Notes: generated by a model not told the origin, from the sequence alone. A stretch of 64,000 nt of DNA from Arthrobacter sp. ERGS1:01 (GCF_001281315.1 NZ_CP012479.1:186001-250000), one strand, 5' to 3'. Counted from the stretch's first letter, positions 45,712 through 55,023 are shown. Program-made: numbers and translations.

Positions 45712-46533
45712 ATGACGGCCACCACGATAGTTGTTACCGGCGCGAGCGATGGCATCGGTGCCGCGGCCGCGAGGATGCTGGCCCATCCACAGAACAAGCT
45801 CGTGATCGTGGGGCGCTCGCCGGAGAAGACCAAGGCCGTCGCGGCGGAACTGGGTGCCGACTATTATCTGGCCGATTTCACCGAGCTGGCGCAGGTGCGT
45901 GAACTTGCCGCGGCGCTGGCCCGGGACCATCCGCGCATCGATGTGCTCGCCAACAATGCCGGCGGCATCATGGGCCAGCGGGTTGTCACGGTGGACGGGC
46001 ACGAGAAAACGTTCCAGGTCAACCACCTGGCTCCGTTCCTGCTCACCACCTTGCTCATCGACCAGCTCGTGGCAAGCCGCGCCACGGTCATCAACACCTC
46101 CAGCGCGGCCCACAAGTTCATGGCCAAATTCAACATCGACGACCTCGACGGCGAACTCAAGTATTCCTCCAACGCCGCCTACGGGAACGCGAAATTGGAC
46201 AACATCCTGTTCACCAAGGAGCTCCAGCGCCGTTACGGGGATCATGGGATTTCCGCCGTCGCGTTCCATCCGGGCGTTGTGGCGAGCAACTTTTCCGCCG
46301 AGTCGACCACGGCGTCGAGGCTGGCCTACGGCAACCTGGGCAGGCGGTTCATGCTGTCCCCCGCGCAGGGTGCCGACACCCTGGTCTGGCTGGCCACGAG
46401 CGTGCCGGGTGAGGACTGGACGCCGGGGGAGTACTACGCCAAGCGCAAGGTGGCCCGGGCCAGTGCGCTGGCCAACGATCCCGAACTGGCAGTGGAGCTG
46501 TGGAAGCGCAGTGCGGCCATGGTCGCGGAGTAG
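45712..46533 (+). CDS. Short-chain dehydrogenase/reductase (retinol dehydrogenase-like)
   Basis: This 273-residue SDR has T-G-A-S-D-G-I-G (residues 9-16), N-N-A-G-G (about 80-84), I-N-T-S-S with the catalytic Ser, and Y-G-N-A-K-L with Tyr and Lys. G-R-S-P-E-K-T at the end of strand 2 favours NADP(H). Its order of motifs and the F-Q-V-N-H-L-A-P-F motif match the WW-domain-oxidoreductase/retinol-dehydrogenase-like branch. The start follows AAGGA. No pathway link is seen. Confidence 0.85.
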   Translation: MTATTIVVTGASDGIGAAAARMLAHPQNKLVIVGRSPEKTKAVAAELGADYYLADFTELAQVRELAAALARDHPRIDVLANNAGGIMGQRVVTVDGHEKTFQVNHLAPFLLTTLLIDQLVASRATVINTSSAAHKFMAKFNIDDLDGELKYSSNAAYGNAKLDNILFTKELQRRYGDHGISAVAFHPGVVASNFSAESTTASRLAYGNLGRRFMLSPAQGADTLVWLATSVPGEDWTPGEYYAKRKVARASALANDPELAVELWKRSAAMVAE

Positions 46534-46546
46534 CAGCTCCGATCCG

Positions 46547-47107
46547 TTAGCCGGCCGGCGTGCCCGGTAGGCGGCCGCCCGTGTAAACGCCGTCGTCGAT
46601 CTGCGCCACGAGCCAGGGGCTGAATACGAACGGGGTCGCCTCGACGGCCTCCTCCACGTCCACGATGTCGGCCCACGCCCAGTCACACACCTCGTCGGCG
46701 TTGGGGGACAATGCGGCGGTGTCCGTGCACATGGCCGTGAACACGGGGCAGATCTCATTTTCCACAACGCCCGAGGCGTCCACGGCGCGGTAGCGGAAAT
46801 CGGGCAGCGCCGGGCGGATGTCCGCCACCGAAACGTTCAGTTCCAGGGCGGCACGGCGCACAATGGCATCCTCGAAGGACTCGCCCGGTGCCGGGTGCCC
46901 GCAAAACGAGTTGGTCCACACGCCCGGCCAGGTCAGCTTGGACAGCGCGCGCCGGGTGAGCAGGGTGCGCCCCTCCTCGTCCACCAGGTGGCAGGAAAAT
47001 GCCAGGTGCAACGGGGTTTCCGTGGTGTGGACCAGCGCCTTGTCGGCGGTGCCGATCTCGGTGCCGTCGTCGTCGAGCAGGCGGACCAGTTCAATCCGTG
47101 AATCCAT
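46547..47107 (-). CDS. idi: Isopentenyl-diphosphate delta-isomerase, type I
   Basis: This 186-residue Nudix-fold enzyme interconverts IPP and DMAPP, the starters of isoprenoids. The catalytic Cys is in W-T-N-S-F-C-G-H-P (about residue 69). The catalytic Glu is in V-E-N-E-I-C-P-V (about 117). Metal-binding His (F-S-C-H-L) and Glu of the Nudix motif (A-L-E-L-N-V) are present. The start is ATG 47,107 behind AGGACG. It points the same way as the 610-residue gene upstream with 32 bp between, so co-transcription is possible but functionally unexplained. Confidence 0.9.
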   Translation of the reverse strand: MDSRIELVRLLDDDGTEIGTADKALVHTTETPLHLAFSCHLVDEEGRTLLTRRALSKLTWPGVWTNSFCGHPAPGESFEDAIVRRAALELNVSVADIRPALPDFRYRAVDASGVVENEICPVFTAMCTDTAALSPNADEVCDWAWADIVDVEEAVEATPFVFSPWLVAQIDDGVYTGGRLPGTPAG

Positions 47108-47139
47108 GGCGGGCGTCCTTTCAGGGGCGTCCAACAAGT

Positions 47140-48972
47140 TTAAGGTTTCATCTCGTCGTGCTTGACCACGCGGGAGAGTTCGATCCGGCCGTCGGGCAGC
47201 CGCCAATAGTGCAGCCGCAGCGCCCCGGCCGTGCCTTGTTCCACGTAGAGCCGCCAGCACACGTCGTCCCCGCGCCTTTGGACGGCGGCGTGGGCGCCCT
47301 CGTTCTCGCGCAGCATGTGCGGCTCCCGGTTGCGCAACGGCCCCTGCCGCCCGGCCGCCACATCCACCACGGCGCGCAGCGTCTTGGTCCGTTGCTGCGG
47401 GGTCAGTTGGGCCAGCGACGCCAGGAAGTTTGGCCCCACCAGGTAGTCGCCCAGCGGTTCGGTGGCCTTGTCGCCGGCCGGTACGGCGTGCGCCCAGGTG
47501 GTGGAGACCTCAAAGGCGAACTGCTCCGCCGGGTCCACGAACAGCGCCGCCATCCCCGACTCCGTGCGTGAGGCGGCCGATCGCCGTTGCTGCCGGGCGT
47601 CGACAAGCTTTGCCCTGGCCCGCACCGCCTCGGCCCGCAGGTCCTCGATCTGGTGCAGGGCGTCGTTGTGCAGCCGCGCCAGCTCGGCTGCGTTTGCCCG
47701 TTCGCTGGACAATTGCTCCTGCAGCGCCCGGGCGATCTCATCGGTGGCCCCGCGCCGGGTGGCTGCCGCCAGCAGTTCCGTGATGGTGTGGCGGGCCTTC
47801 TCCAGCTCCATCTGTGTGGACCTCAGTGCGGTCCTGCGCTCGGTTGCAGTGAGCGCGGGCTCCAGCGTGCCGCCTTCGACGCCGGATGTCCCGGCGCCGC
47901 CGTTGTCTGCGGCATCGCCGGTCCCCGGCAACCCCGTGGCGGACGGTGCCGGCTGGGAAGGTGCGGTGAAGATGCCGGAATACGGACGCTCGGCGGCGAG
48001 CCACGGCGGCCCGCCGCAGATCAGGGCCGGGGCCGGGGTGAGTGGTTCGTCGTCGTCCACGTCCAGCATGGACGGGCGCAGTGCGCCGTTTTCGTAGAGC
48101 ACGCGAACCCGGACCACCTCGCCCTCCGTGAGCAGGTCCTCGGCGCAATCGAGTTCGTTGGAGGAGATCCGCTCCATGCCGATCCGGAAATCGGCGTCCG
48201 GCCACAGCGACACCACGGCGTAGTTGTGGCAGGTGGACTTGACCCGGGCCAGGGCTACGGAGCCGTTCGCGTAAACGGTGATGGGGGAGCCTGGCCGGTG
48301 CAGCAGTGCGCTGATGTCCAGGACGCCGTTGCGGGCATCCAGCACGCCGGTCACTTCCTGCCCCGGGGCCAGCAGCCAATCCAGCGGAACGCCCGGCAAC
48401 AGGTCCTCGGCCCGGATCGTGACGGACTTACCCGTCCCGGCAAGGATGACCAGTGCACGGCTGTTGTCCTCGGCGGCAAATCCGTGCACCGTGCCGCCGG
48501 CCAGTACAGGTTTGGGCGTGGCCGCCACAGCCGGTGCGGGGCGGTAAGCGGCCGCGGCCCGGACGTCGCTGCGCAGCTGATCTGTCAATTGCGCCACGGT
48601 GCCGGCGCCCAGGAGCCGGGCCGCAGGCGGTCCCGTGGCCCAGTCGCTGCCCGCGGGGTATACCCGCGCGCCCGTGCCAAAGATGTGCAGACCGGCGGGC
48701 AGGCCCGCCTCGAGGGCGCGTGTTTCCGGACCGTTGGCGAGTTCGTAGACGTCGGCCTCGGCGCCAAGGTGGCGGGCCAGGGCCCCGGCATCGATTGTCC
48801 GTGCGCCGGCGTCGGACTTGTTGCTGACGACGACGGCCGGGCGGGTGCGTCCGGCCCCCACCAGGTGCTCGGCAACTATCGCGCCGGGGAGCCGGATCAC
48901 CGGGAAGGCCGGGATTTCCGGCGCGGGTGCGGCAGGGGGAGCGTGCCGGTGCCGCTTCTTTTGGGCTGGCAT
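47140..48972 (-). CDS. Large multidomain protein of unknown function
   Basis: This 610-residue protein is not recognised. Residues 1-30 are basic and Pro-rich. Residues about 25-125 form an alpha/beta domain (I-R-L-P-G-A-I-V-A-E-H-L, V-V-V-S-N-K-S-D, H-I-F-G-T-G-A-R-V-Y-P). Two beta-rich segments at about 165-225 and 230-300 resemble S1/OB folds (V-H-G-F-A, V-T-G-V-L-D; V-A-L-A-R-V-K-S, G-E-V-V-R-V-R-V-L). A Gly/Pro linker follows at 330-370. Residues about 375-465 are a coiled coil. The last 90 residues include W-R-L-Y-V-E-Q and R-L-H-Y-W-R-L-P-D-G, reminiscent of RelE/ParE-type folds. Nucleic-acid binding is inferred only. No defence genes lie nearby. Confidence 0.7.
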   Translation of the reverse strand: MPAQKKRHRHAPPAAPAPEIPAFPVIRLPGAIVAEHLVGAGRTRPAVVVSNKSDAGARTIDAGALARHLGAEADVYELANGPETRALEAGLPAGLHIFGTGARVYPAGSDWATGPPAARLLGAGTVAQLTDQLRSDVRAAAAYRPAPAVAATPKPVLAGGTVHGFAAEDNSRALVILAGTGKSVTIRAEDLLPGVPLDWLLAPGQEVTGVLDARNGVLDISALLHRPGSPITVYANGSVALARVKSTCHNYAVVSLWPDADFRIGMERISSNELDCAEDLLTEGEVVRVRVLYENGALRPSMLDVDDDEPLTPAPALICGGPPWLAAERPYSGIFTAPSQPAPSATGLPGTGDAADNGGAGTSGVEGGTLEPALTATERRTALRSTQMELEKARHTITELLAAATRRGATDEIARALQEQLSSERANAAELARLHNDALHQIEDLRAEAVRARAKLVDARQQRRSAASRTESGMAALFVDPAEQFAFEVSTTWAHAVPAGDKATEPLGDYLVGPNFLASLAQLTPQQRTKTLRAVVDVAAGRQGPLRNREPHMLRENEGAHAAVQRRGDDVCWRLYVEQGTAGALRLHYWRLPDGRIELSRVVKHDEMKP

Positions 48973-49078
48973 GCACTCTCCTTTCGCCGTGAACCGACCG
49001 GCGGATCCGCCGTGCCTGCCAGACTACCGTTACCGGGGCGCGCGGCGGGAGGGGTTACGTGCGCGGGGAAGCGGGTAA

Positions 49079-49768
49079 CTACGCAGTGGCGGAAAAGATG
49101 CGGAACTGCCGGCCGACGTCGAAGGTGGGGGCGCCGTCGTCCGGGCGCACCATGTCTCCGGCATCCACGGTGGGGGAGGCGCTGACAATGCTGCGGCCGC
49201 CGGCGTTGACCAGCACGGCGTGGGGGCCGATGCTGCGCAACGCGGCCAGGCCCGCCCGCTCCAGGGTCTGGGCCGTAACATCCAGGCCCACCACCCCGGC
49301 GAGTTCTCCCGCCCGGAACACGGGGTGCGTGAACGTGAGCACGTATTCGTCGGTGCACAGCAGATCGATGTAGGGCCCCGTCACGTGCGGGCGTCCCGTT
49401 TCCATGGGCACCCGGAACCATTCGGCCTTCACGTAGCGGCTCGTGGACTGCGGGCTGAAATTGGCCAGTGCGTCCACCCGTTCCAGGTCCTCGCCCTGCC
49501 ACCAGGCAATATAGCTGCGCTCGGGCCCCAGCAGGCCCGGGGCCGCCACGAACCCGGCGCCGGCCAGCAGGGTGCCGGGCTCGTGCAGCATGGCGTCAAC
49601 CGTGGGACGGATGAACTTGTCGATCGAGGTGCCCGTGATCTTCCCGGGGCCGGAGAGCCACTCCGTGGCGGCCTGCGCCCAGCGGTCGATCCGCTCTTCG
49701 ATGCCGGCGACCAATGCGCCGAGTTCCCCAACTCCCGTGCTGTTGACTGTGGCGTCTTTGCCGTTCAT
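49079..49768 (-). CDS. Cache-domain protein (stand-alone sensor)
   Basis: This 229-residue soluble protein lacks a signal peptide and membrane helix. Its Cache/PDC-like domain has W-W-Q-G at about 90-93, a Y-V-K-A-E-W-F-R-V-P stretch near 112-121, P-Y-I-D at about 132-135, L-T-F-T-H-P-V-F at about 144-151 and V-V-G-L-D-V-T near 158-164. These are the ligand-site and strand motifs of PDC sensors. Such domains are normally extracellular parts of chemoreceptors and kinases; a free cytoplasmic copy is unusual. It lies 27 bp downstream of a GntR gene, and both are divergent from a polyamine-type importer. It may bind the imported ligand. Confidence 0.75.
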   Translation of the reverse strand: MNGKDATVNSTGVGELGALVAGIEERIDRWAQAATEWLSGPGKITGTSIDKFIRPTVDAMLHEPGTLLAGAGFVAAPGLLGPERSYIAWWQGEDLERVDALANFSPQSTSRYVKAEWFRVPMETGRPHVTGPYIDLLCTDEYVLTFTHPVFRAGELAGVVGLDVTAQTLERAGLAALRSIGPHAVLVNAGGRSIVSASPTVDAGDMVRPDDGAPTFDVGRQFRIFSATA

Positions 49769-49795
49769 CTGCGTGCCTTTGTGTGTGCGGTTTGG

Positions 49796-50554
49796 CTAGT
49801 GCTGCCCGGCGGCGTGTTCCGCCAGCAGCCAGTTGGTGGTTGCCGAAATTAGATCCTTGGTCCGTTCCTCCGCTGCCGCGCAGTCGTGGGCCTCGATCGC
49901 GTCGGTGATGGCGGTGCTCAGGGCGGCCGTCTTTTCGCAAAACGCACCATCCTCAAACGGCAGCAACGTCAACGTACCCACGTCGGCCTGCAGGTGCAGG
50001 AGTTCGCGGGCCAGCCGGGCCGAGCGTGCCACGGCCGCAATCTCCAGCAGGAACTCGGCCGCCGTCAGCCGCCACGAAAACGCGGTGGCCGTTTCGCCCG
50101 GCGCCCCGGGCGGGCGGATGTAACTGCGCAGGGTGTCGATGTCGCCGTCGCTGGAGCGCTTTGCGGCCACCCCGGCGCAGGCCACGGCGATGGCCTGGAA
50201 ATGCAGGCCCAGATCCGTGATTTGCAGCCGGGTCAGGCCCAACAGCTTCTCCTTCGCCCGGTCCGCCGAGGGGAAGGAGTTTTCCGTGACAAAGCTGCCG
50301 CCGCTGCGTCCGCGGGTGGTCCGGATCAGTCCCTGGCCGCGCAGTTGTGACAGGGCTTCGCGGGCCGTGACGGCCGAAACCCCCAGGGCGCCGGCCAGTT
50401 CCACCTCGTTGGGCAAGCGCTGGCCGCTGGTGAGGAGCCCGGACTCAACGGCAAGTTCAATGCGCCGGCACACCTCATCGACCAATCCGCCGGACTTGAT
50501 GGGGGTGAAAACGGCGGCCAGGCTGCGGGAGGCGCCCAGTGGGGAAAGCGACAT
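49796..50554 (-). CDS. GntR/FadR-family regulator of the Pot-type transporter locus
   Basis: This 252-residue regulator has the GntR winged helix (L-P-N-E-V-E-L-A-G-A-L-G-V-S-A-V-T-A-R-E-A-L, about residues 46-67) and an FCD-like helical C-terminal domain. The usual FCD metal His residues are not evident; the region has Q and C instead. It is divergent from the ABC importer at 50,747 with an AT-rich intergenic region holding an AAACA/TGTTT inverted repeat. Control of the importer, perhaps with the Cache protein as co-sensor, is inferred. Confidence 0.83.
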   Translation of the reverse strand: MSLSPLGASRSLAAVFTPIKSGGLVDEVCRRIELAVESGLLTSGQRLPNEVELAGALGVSAVTAREALSQLRGQGLIRTTRGRSGGSFVTENSFPSADRAKEKLLGLTRLQITDLGLHFQAIAVACAGVAAKRSSDGDIDTLRSYIRPPGAPGETATAFSWRLTAAEFLLEIAAVARSARLARELLHLQADVGTLTLLPFEDGAFCEKTAALSTAITDAIEAHDCAAAEERTKDLISATTNWLLAEHAAGQH

Positions 50555-50649
50555 GGGTGCGTCCTTTCCTTGGTGGGACCGTCCGTGTGGTGTGCCGTTT
50601 GGCGGGTTGATCCAATCGTAACCGTCACATGGCGTTGGGGCTATACATA

Positions 50650-50672
50650 AAACATCTTAAGTAATAGTGTTT
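50650..50672. promoter_or_regulatory. Candidate operator for the GntR regulator
   Basis: AAACA (50,650-50,654) and TGTTT (50,668-50,672) form an inverted repeat with 13 bp between in the AT-rich divergent region. The arms are short, so this is tentative. Confidence 0.4.
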
Positions 50673-50746
50673 AGCCTCATCACCACAATGTGACTCGCAT
50701 CACCGGCGGATCCATTGGAAGCTCACCAAGGAATGAAAGGCGCATC

Positions 50747-51826
50747 ATGAGCCAGAGCACCCTTAGCGGCCTACGGGAAACCACCACGGACGTCCCCGCG
50801 ATCCGGCTGCGCAACCTCACCAAAACGTTTGGCACCAGGAACTTTGGTGAAACCAAGGCCGTGGACGGCGTCGACCTGGACATCCGCCAGGGCGAGTTCT
50901 TCTCCATGCTGGGCCCGTCGGGATCCGGCAAGACCACGGTCCTGCGGCTCATTGCAGGCTTTGAACTGCCCACCTCCGGCACGATCGAACTCGAAGGCGC
51001 GGACGTCAGCGGCAAGGCCCCGTTCCAGCGCGACGTCAACACCGTCTTCCAGGACTACGCACTGTTCCCGCACATGTCCCTCGTGGACAACGTCGCCTAT
51101 GGGCTGCGGGTCCGGGGCATGAAGAAGGCCGAACGCCGGGACCGGGCCGTCGAATCCCTGGAACGGGTGCAGTTGGGCAAGTTCATGCACCGCCGCCCGT
51201 CCCAACTCTCCGGCGGGCAAAGGCAGCGCGTGGCACTGGCCCGGGCACTCGTCGTCGAACCCAAGGTGCTGCTGCTGGACGAGCCGCTCGGTGCCCTGGA
51301 CCTGAAACTGCGCCAGCAAATGCAGATCGAGCTCAAGGAACTCCAACGCTCCCTGGGCATCACGTTCATCTTCGTCACGCACGACCAGGAGGAGGCGCTG
51401 ACCATGAGTGACCGGATCGGCGTGTTCAACAACGGCAAACTGGCCCAGATCGGCACGGCCCACGAAATCTATCAGCGACCCACGGGCGCGTTTGTGGCCA
51501 ACTTCGTGGGCACCTCCAATCTGTTCGGACCCGAGGTGGCCACCGCCCTCTACGACCGCGCCAGCCAATTCGTGGTCCGCCCCGAACGGCTCAGCCTGCA
51601 CTGGAACGGAACCCCGGGAACCCTCGACGGCGTGAGCACCCTGCGCGGCACCGTCACCTCCCTGGTCTACGTGGGGCACGCAACCCAGGTCCACGTGGCG
51701 CTGGACGCCGGCCCCGCAATCGTGGTCCAGGTGGGGAACGACCTGCCCGCCGGCGAAACGCTCGTGGGGGACACCGTCACCGTCAGCTGGGCCGACGCCG
51801 ACGCCGTCTGGCTGCCCGAAGCCTAA
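50747..51826 (+). CDS. Polyamine-type ABC transporter ATP-binding protein (PotA-like)
   Basis: This 359-residue ATPase has Walker A G-P-S-G-S-G-K-T-T (about residues 53-61), Q-loop Q-D-Y-A-L-F-P-H, signature L-S-G-G-Q-R-Q-R, Walker B L-L-L-D-E-P and H-loop V-T-H-D-Q-E-E-A. A TOBE-like domain forms the last 80 residues. The start is ATG 50,747 behind GAAAGG. It is the first gene of a four-gene PotABCD-type operon. The family imports spermidine, putrescine or related cations, or other small molecules. Confidence 0.9.
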   Translation: MSQSTLSGLRETTTDVPAIRLRNLTKTFGTRNFGETKAVDGVDLDIRQGEFFSMLGPSGSGKTTVLRLIAGFELPTSGTIELEGADVSGKAPFQRDVNTVFQDYALFPHMSLVDNVAYGLRVRGMKKAERRDRAVESLERVQLGKFMHRRPSQLSGGQRQRVALARALVVEPKVLLLDEPLGALDLKLRQQMQIELKELQRSLGITFIFVTHDQEEALTMSDRIGVFNNGKLAQIGTAHEIYQRPTGAFVANFVGTSNLFGPEVATALYDRASQFVVRPERLSLHWNGTPGTLDGVSTLRGTVTSLVYVGHATQVHVALDAGPAIVVQVGNDLPAGETLVGDTVTVSWADADAVWLPEA

Positions 51827-51865
51827 GCATCTCTCTCATCACACACCCTCGAAAGGACAAGAACA

Positions 51866-53044
51866 GTGGCACTGAAAAACTCGCTCAAAGTCATTGGGAC
51901 CCTGGCCGTGGCAGCATTGACGCTGGCCGCCTGCGGAACCACCTCCGGCACCGGCCCCGCAGCCGGCGCGCTCAAGGAATCGATCGGTGCCGGGGAAGGC
52001 CAGGTCTCGATCCTGGCCTGGCCCGGCTACGTCGAGGACGGCAGCAACGACCCCAAGGTGGACTGGGTCACCCCGTTCACCGCGGAAACCGGCTGCAAGG
52101 TCAACTTCAAGCCCTTCGGCACCTCGGATGAGGCCGTGACGCTCATGCGCACCGGCCAGTACGACGTCATCTCGGCCTCCGGCGACGCCTCCCTGCGCCT
52201 CGTGGCCGGTGGCGACGTGCAGCCCGTGAACATGTCCCTGCTGAAGAACTATGCGGACGTCTACCCGTTCCTGAAGGACAAGGCCTGGAACACCGTGGAC
52301 GGCAAGAACTACGGCATGCCGCACGGTTGGGGCGCCAACCTGCTCATGTACCGCAGCGACAAGGTGACCCCGGCCCCCACCTCCTGGAGTTCCGTGTTCG
52401 ACGGCGCCTCCGCCTACAGCGGCAAGGTCACCGCCTACGATTCCCCCATCTACATCGCCGACGCCGCCCTGTACCTGATGAAGCACAAGCCCGAACTGAA
52501 CATCAAGAACCCCTACGCGCTGGATAAGGACCAGCTGGCCGCCGCCGTGACCTTGCTGAAGGCCCAGCGTTCACATGTGGGCGAGTACTGGAACGACGTC
52601 GTGAAGGAAGTCCAGTCCTTTGCCTCCGGCACCTCCGTCATCGGCACCACCTGGCAGGTGGGCGCCAACATCGCCAAGGCCGACGGCACCAAGGTCGAAA
52701 CCCTGCTGCCCGAGGAAGGTGCCACGGGGTGGTCGGACACCTGGATGATCGGCGCCAAGACCAAGAACTCCAACTGCGCCTACAAGTGGCTCGACTACAT
52801 CGCCAGCCCCAAGGCCAACGCGGCCGTCGCCGAGTACTTTGGCGAATCCCCGGCCAACCCCAAAGCCTGCGCCCTGACCACCGACAAGACCTTCTGCGAC
52901 ACCTACCACTCCGGCGATGCGGCCTACGCGGAGAAGATTTGGTACTGGACCACCCCGGTCGCCAAATGCCTGGACGGACGCACGGACGCCACGTGCACCG
53001 ACTACTCCGAATGGACCAAGGCGTGGACGGAAATCAAGGGTTAG
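51866..53044 (+). CDS. Polyamine-type ABC transporter substrate-binding lipoprotein (PotD-like)
   Basis: This 392-residue lipoprotein starts at GTG 51,866 behind AAAGGACAAG. Its lipobox is L-A-A-C (Cys near residue 23). W-P-G-Y-V-E-D-G near 52, the Y-D-V-I-S-A-S-G-D-A segment near 99 and G-M-P-H-G-W-G-A-N near 151 follow the PotD/PotF pattern. The acidic residues that hold polyamines cannot be placed with certainty, so the ligand could instead be an amino acid derivative such as GABA or a guanidino compound. Confidence 0.87.
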   Translation: MALKNSLKVIGTLAVAALTLAACGTTSGTGPAAGALKESIGAGEGQVSILAWPGYVEDGSNDPKVDWVTPFTAETGCKVNFKPFGTSDEAVTLMRTGQYDVISASGDASLRLVAGGDVQPVNMSLLKNYADVYPFLKDKAWNTVDGKNYGMPHGWGANLLMYRSDKVTPAPTSWSSVFDGASAYSGKVTAYDSPIYIADAALYLMKHKPELNIKNPYALDKDQLAAAVTLLKAQRSHVGEYWNDVVKEVQSFASGTSVIGTTWQVGANIAKADGTKVETLLPEEGATGWSDTWMIGAKTKNSNCAYKWLDYIASPKANAAVAEYFGESPANPKACALTTDKTFCDTYHSGDAAYAEKIWYWTTPVAKCLDGRTDATCTDYSEWTKAWTEIKG

Positions 53045-53048
53045 GATC

Positions 53049-53990
53049 ATGACACTCCAAACGCAGCAACCCGGCCGGAAGGCGGAGTCGGACACCTTGC
53101 CGGGCCACGCCGTCGTACCCCGGGCACGCAAGAACACGCTCTCCGCCTGGCTCACCCGCTCACCGAGGCTCCGCCTCGCCGGCCTGCTCACCGCACCGGC
53201 CGGCTGGTTGGTCCTGGTCTACATCGCGGCCCTCGCGGCCCTGCTCATCACCGCCCTGTGGACGGTGGACACGTTCACCGGGAAGGTGTCCACCACCTGG
53301 ACGTTCGCCAACGTCCTGCAGGTGGTCACCGACCCCGTCTACCAGATCATCACCCTGCGCACGCTCTGGATCGCGCTCGCCGTCACAGTGATCGACGTCG
53401 TCATCGCCGTACCGATAGCGTTCTTCATCGCCAAGGTGGCCACCGCCAACTGGCAAAAAATCCTCGTGGTGGCCGTGCTCATGCCGCTGTGGGCCAGCTA
53501 CCTGGTGAAGGCCTACGCCTGGCGCAACGTGCTGGCCGACGGCGGCCTGCTGGAATGGCTGGGCACCCCGCTGGGCGTCCACAGCCCCGGCTACTCGGAA
53601 TCGGCGGTGATCATCACGCTCGCCTACATCTGGCTGCCGTACATGATCCTGCCCATCCACGCGGGCTTTGAGAAGGTCCCCGATTCACTATTGGAGGCCT
53701 CCGGGGATTTGGGTGCCAAGCCGTTGAAGACCATGCGGCTGGTCATGCTCCCCATCCTCATTCCGTCCATCATCGCCGGCAGCATCTTCACGTTCTCGCT
53801 GTCACTGGGCGACTACATCACGGCGCAGATCGTGGGCGGCACCACGCAGATGCTCGGCACCGTGGTCTACGCCAATGTCGGTGCGGCCAACAACCTGCCG
53901 TTTGCCTCGGCGGTGTCCCTGATCCCGATCGTGATCATCATGGTCTACCTCTTCGTGGTCCGCCGTACCGGCGCCCTGAATAACCTGTAG
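53049..53990 (+). CDS. ABC transporter permease (PotB-like)
   Basis: This 313-residue permease has a hydrophilic N-terminus of about 45 residues and then six membrane helices. The EAA coupling loop reads E-A-S-G-D-L-G-A-K-P-L-K-T-M (about residues 217-230). The start ATG 53,049 lies 4 bp after the PotD-like stop, with AGGAT from the end of that gene acting as the ribosome site. It pairs with the PotC-like permease next in the operon. Confidence 0.88.
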   Translation: MTLQTQQPGRKAESDTLPGHAVVPRARKNTLSAWLTRSPRLRLAGLLTAPAGWLVLVYIAALAALLITALWTVDTFTGKVSTTWTFANVLQVVTDPVYQIITLRTLWIALAVTVIDVVIAVPIAFFIAKVATANWQKILVVAVLMPLWASYLVKAYAWRNVLADGGLLEWLGTPLGVHSPGYSESAVIITLAYIWLPYMILPIHAGFEKVPDSLLEASGDLGAKPLKTMRLVMLPILIPSIIAGSIFTFSLSLGDYITAQIVGGTTQMLGTVVYANVGAANNLPFASAVSLIPIVIIMVYLFVVRRTGALNNL

Positions 53991-54000
53991 GAGGATGAAA

Positions 54001-54831
54001 ATGCGACTTTCCCGCAGCGCCAAAACCGTCTTGGGCGTCATCACCGGCCTTGTCCTGCTGTTCATCTATGCGCCGTTGCTGCTGGTGGTGGTGAACTCCT
54101 TCAACGCCGACCGCACGTTTGGCTGGCCACCCAAGGGCTTCACCCTGGAATGGTGGGGGAGGGCCTTTGAATCCGTGGGCGTCCGCGAAGCCCTCGTCAC
54201 CTCGCTCTGGGTGGCCGTGGTCTCCACCGCCATCTCGCTGGTCCTCGGAACGCTGCTGGCCCTGGCCTTGCAGCGATACAAATTCTTTGGCCGCGAGGCC
54301 GTGAACCTGCTGGTGATCCTGCCCATCGCCCTGCCCGGCATCGTCACCGGCATCGCGTTGAACAACATGTTCACCACCATCCTGGGCGTGCCGTTGAGCA
54401 TGTGGACCGTGGTGATCGCCCACGCCACCTTCTGCATGGTGACGGTGTTCAATAACGTCATTGCCCGGTTGCGGCGCATGAACGGCCGGCTCGAGGAGGC
54501 GTCGTTCGATCTCGGTGCCGGCGTCTTCACCACCTTCCGGTTGGTGACGTTCCCGCAACTGCGCTCCGCATTGCTGGCCGGCGGGCTCCTGGCTTTCGCC
54601 CTGAGCTTTGACGAAATCATCGTCACCACGTTCACGATCGGTGCCGGCGACACCACGCTGCCGATCTGGATCCTGCAAAACCTGTTCCGCCCCAACCAGG
54701 CGCCCGTGGTCAACGTGGTGGCCGTGGTGCTGATCGTCATCTCCATTGTGCCGATCTGGCTCGCGCAGCGGCTCTCCGCCGATTCCGTGGGCGGCTCCAG
54801 CAAGCCCGCCAAGGCCAAGGTCGCCGCGTAG
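54001..54831 (+). CDS. ABC transporter permease (PotC-like)
   Basis: This 276-residue permease has six helices and the EAA loop E-E-A-S-F-D-L-G-A-G-V-F-T-T-F (about residues 165-179). ATG 54,001 is chosen because AGGAGG ends 6 nt upstream; the in-frame ATG at 53,995 touches that site and would be too close. It is the last gene of the importer operon. A GGTGGTCGAGC repeat follows the stop. Confidence 0.88.
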   Translation: MRLSRSAKTVLGVITGLVLLFIYAPLLLVVVNSFNADRTFGWPPKGFTLEWWGRAFESVGVREALVTSLWVAVVSTAISLVLGTLLALALQRYKFFGREAVNLLVILPIALPGIVTGIALNNMFTTILGVPLSMWTVVIAHATFCMVTVFNNVIARLRRMNGRLEEASFDLGAGVFTTFRLVTFPQLRSALLAGGLLAFALSFDEIIVTTFTIGAGDTTLPIWILQNLFRPNQAPVVNVVAVVLIVISIVPIWLAQRLSADSVGGSSKPAKAKVAA

Positions 54832-54840
54832 CTTGGCGCC

Positions 54841-54862
54841 GGTGGTCGAGCTTGTCGAGACC
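54841..54862 (+). repeat. GGTGGTCGAGC-type dispersed repeat
   Basis: GGTGGTCGAGCTTGTCGAGA plus CC lies 10 bp after the PotC-like stop. It differs by one base from the copy within the ureohydrolase gene at 10,276. Confidence 0.75.
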
Positions 54863-55023
54863 CCCGGCGGCTTCCCCGCCGTCGGCCGCGACTTGGACGG
54901 TTAGGTGCCGACGGGCAGCTCTCCCCATCGACGGGGGTGGGGGTTGGCGGATAGTTTCGTATCAATCGCTACTTCGGATTCTTCGGACGATGCGGAAAAT
55001 CTCTAGGTGTAAGGATGTGCGTT

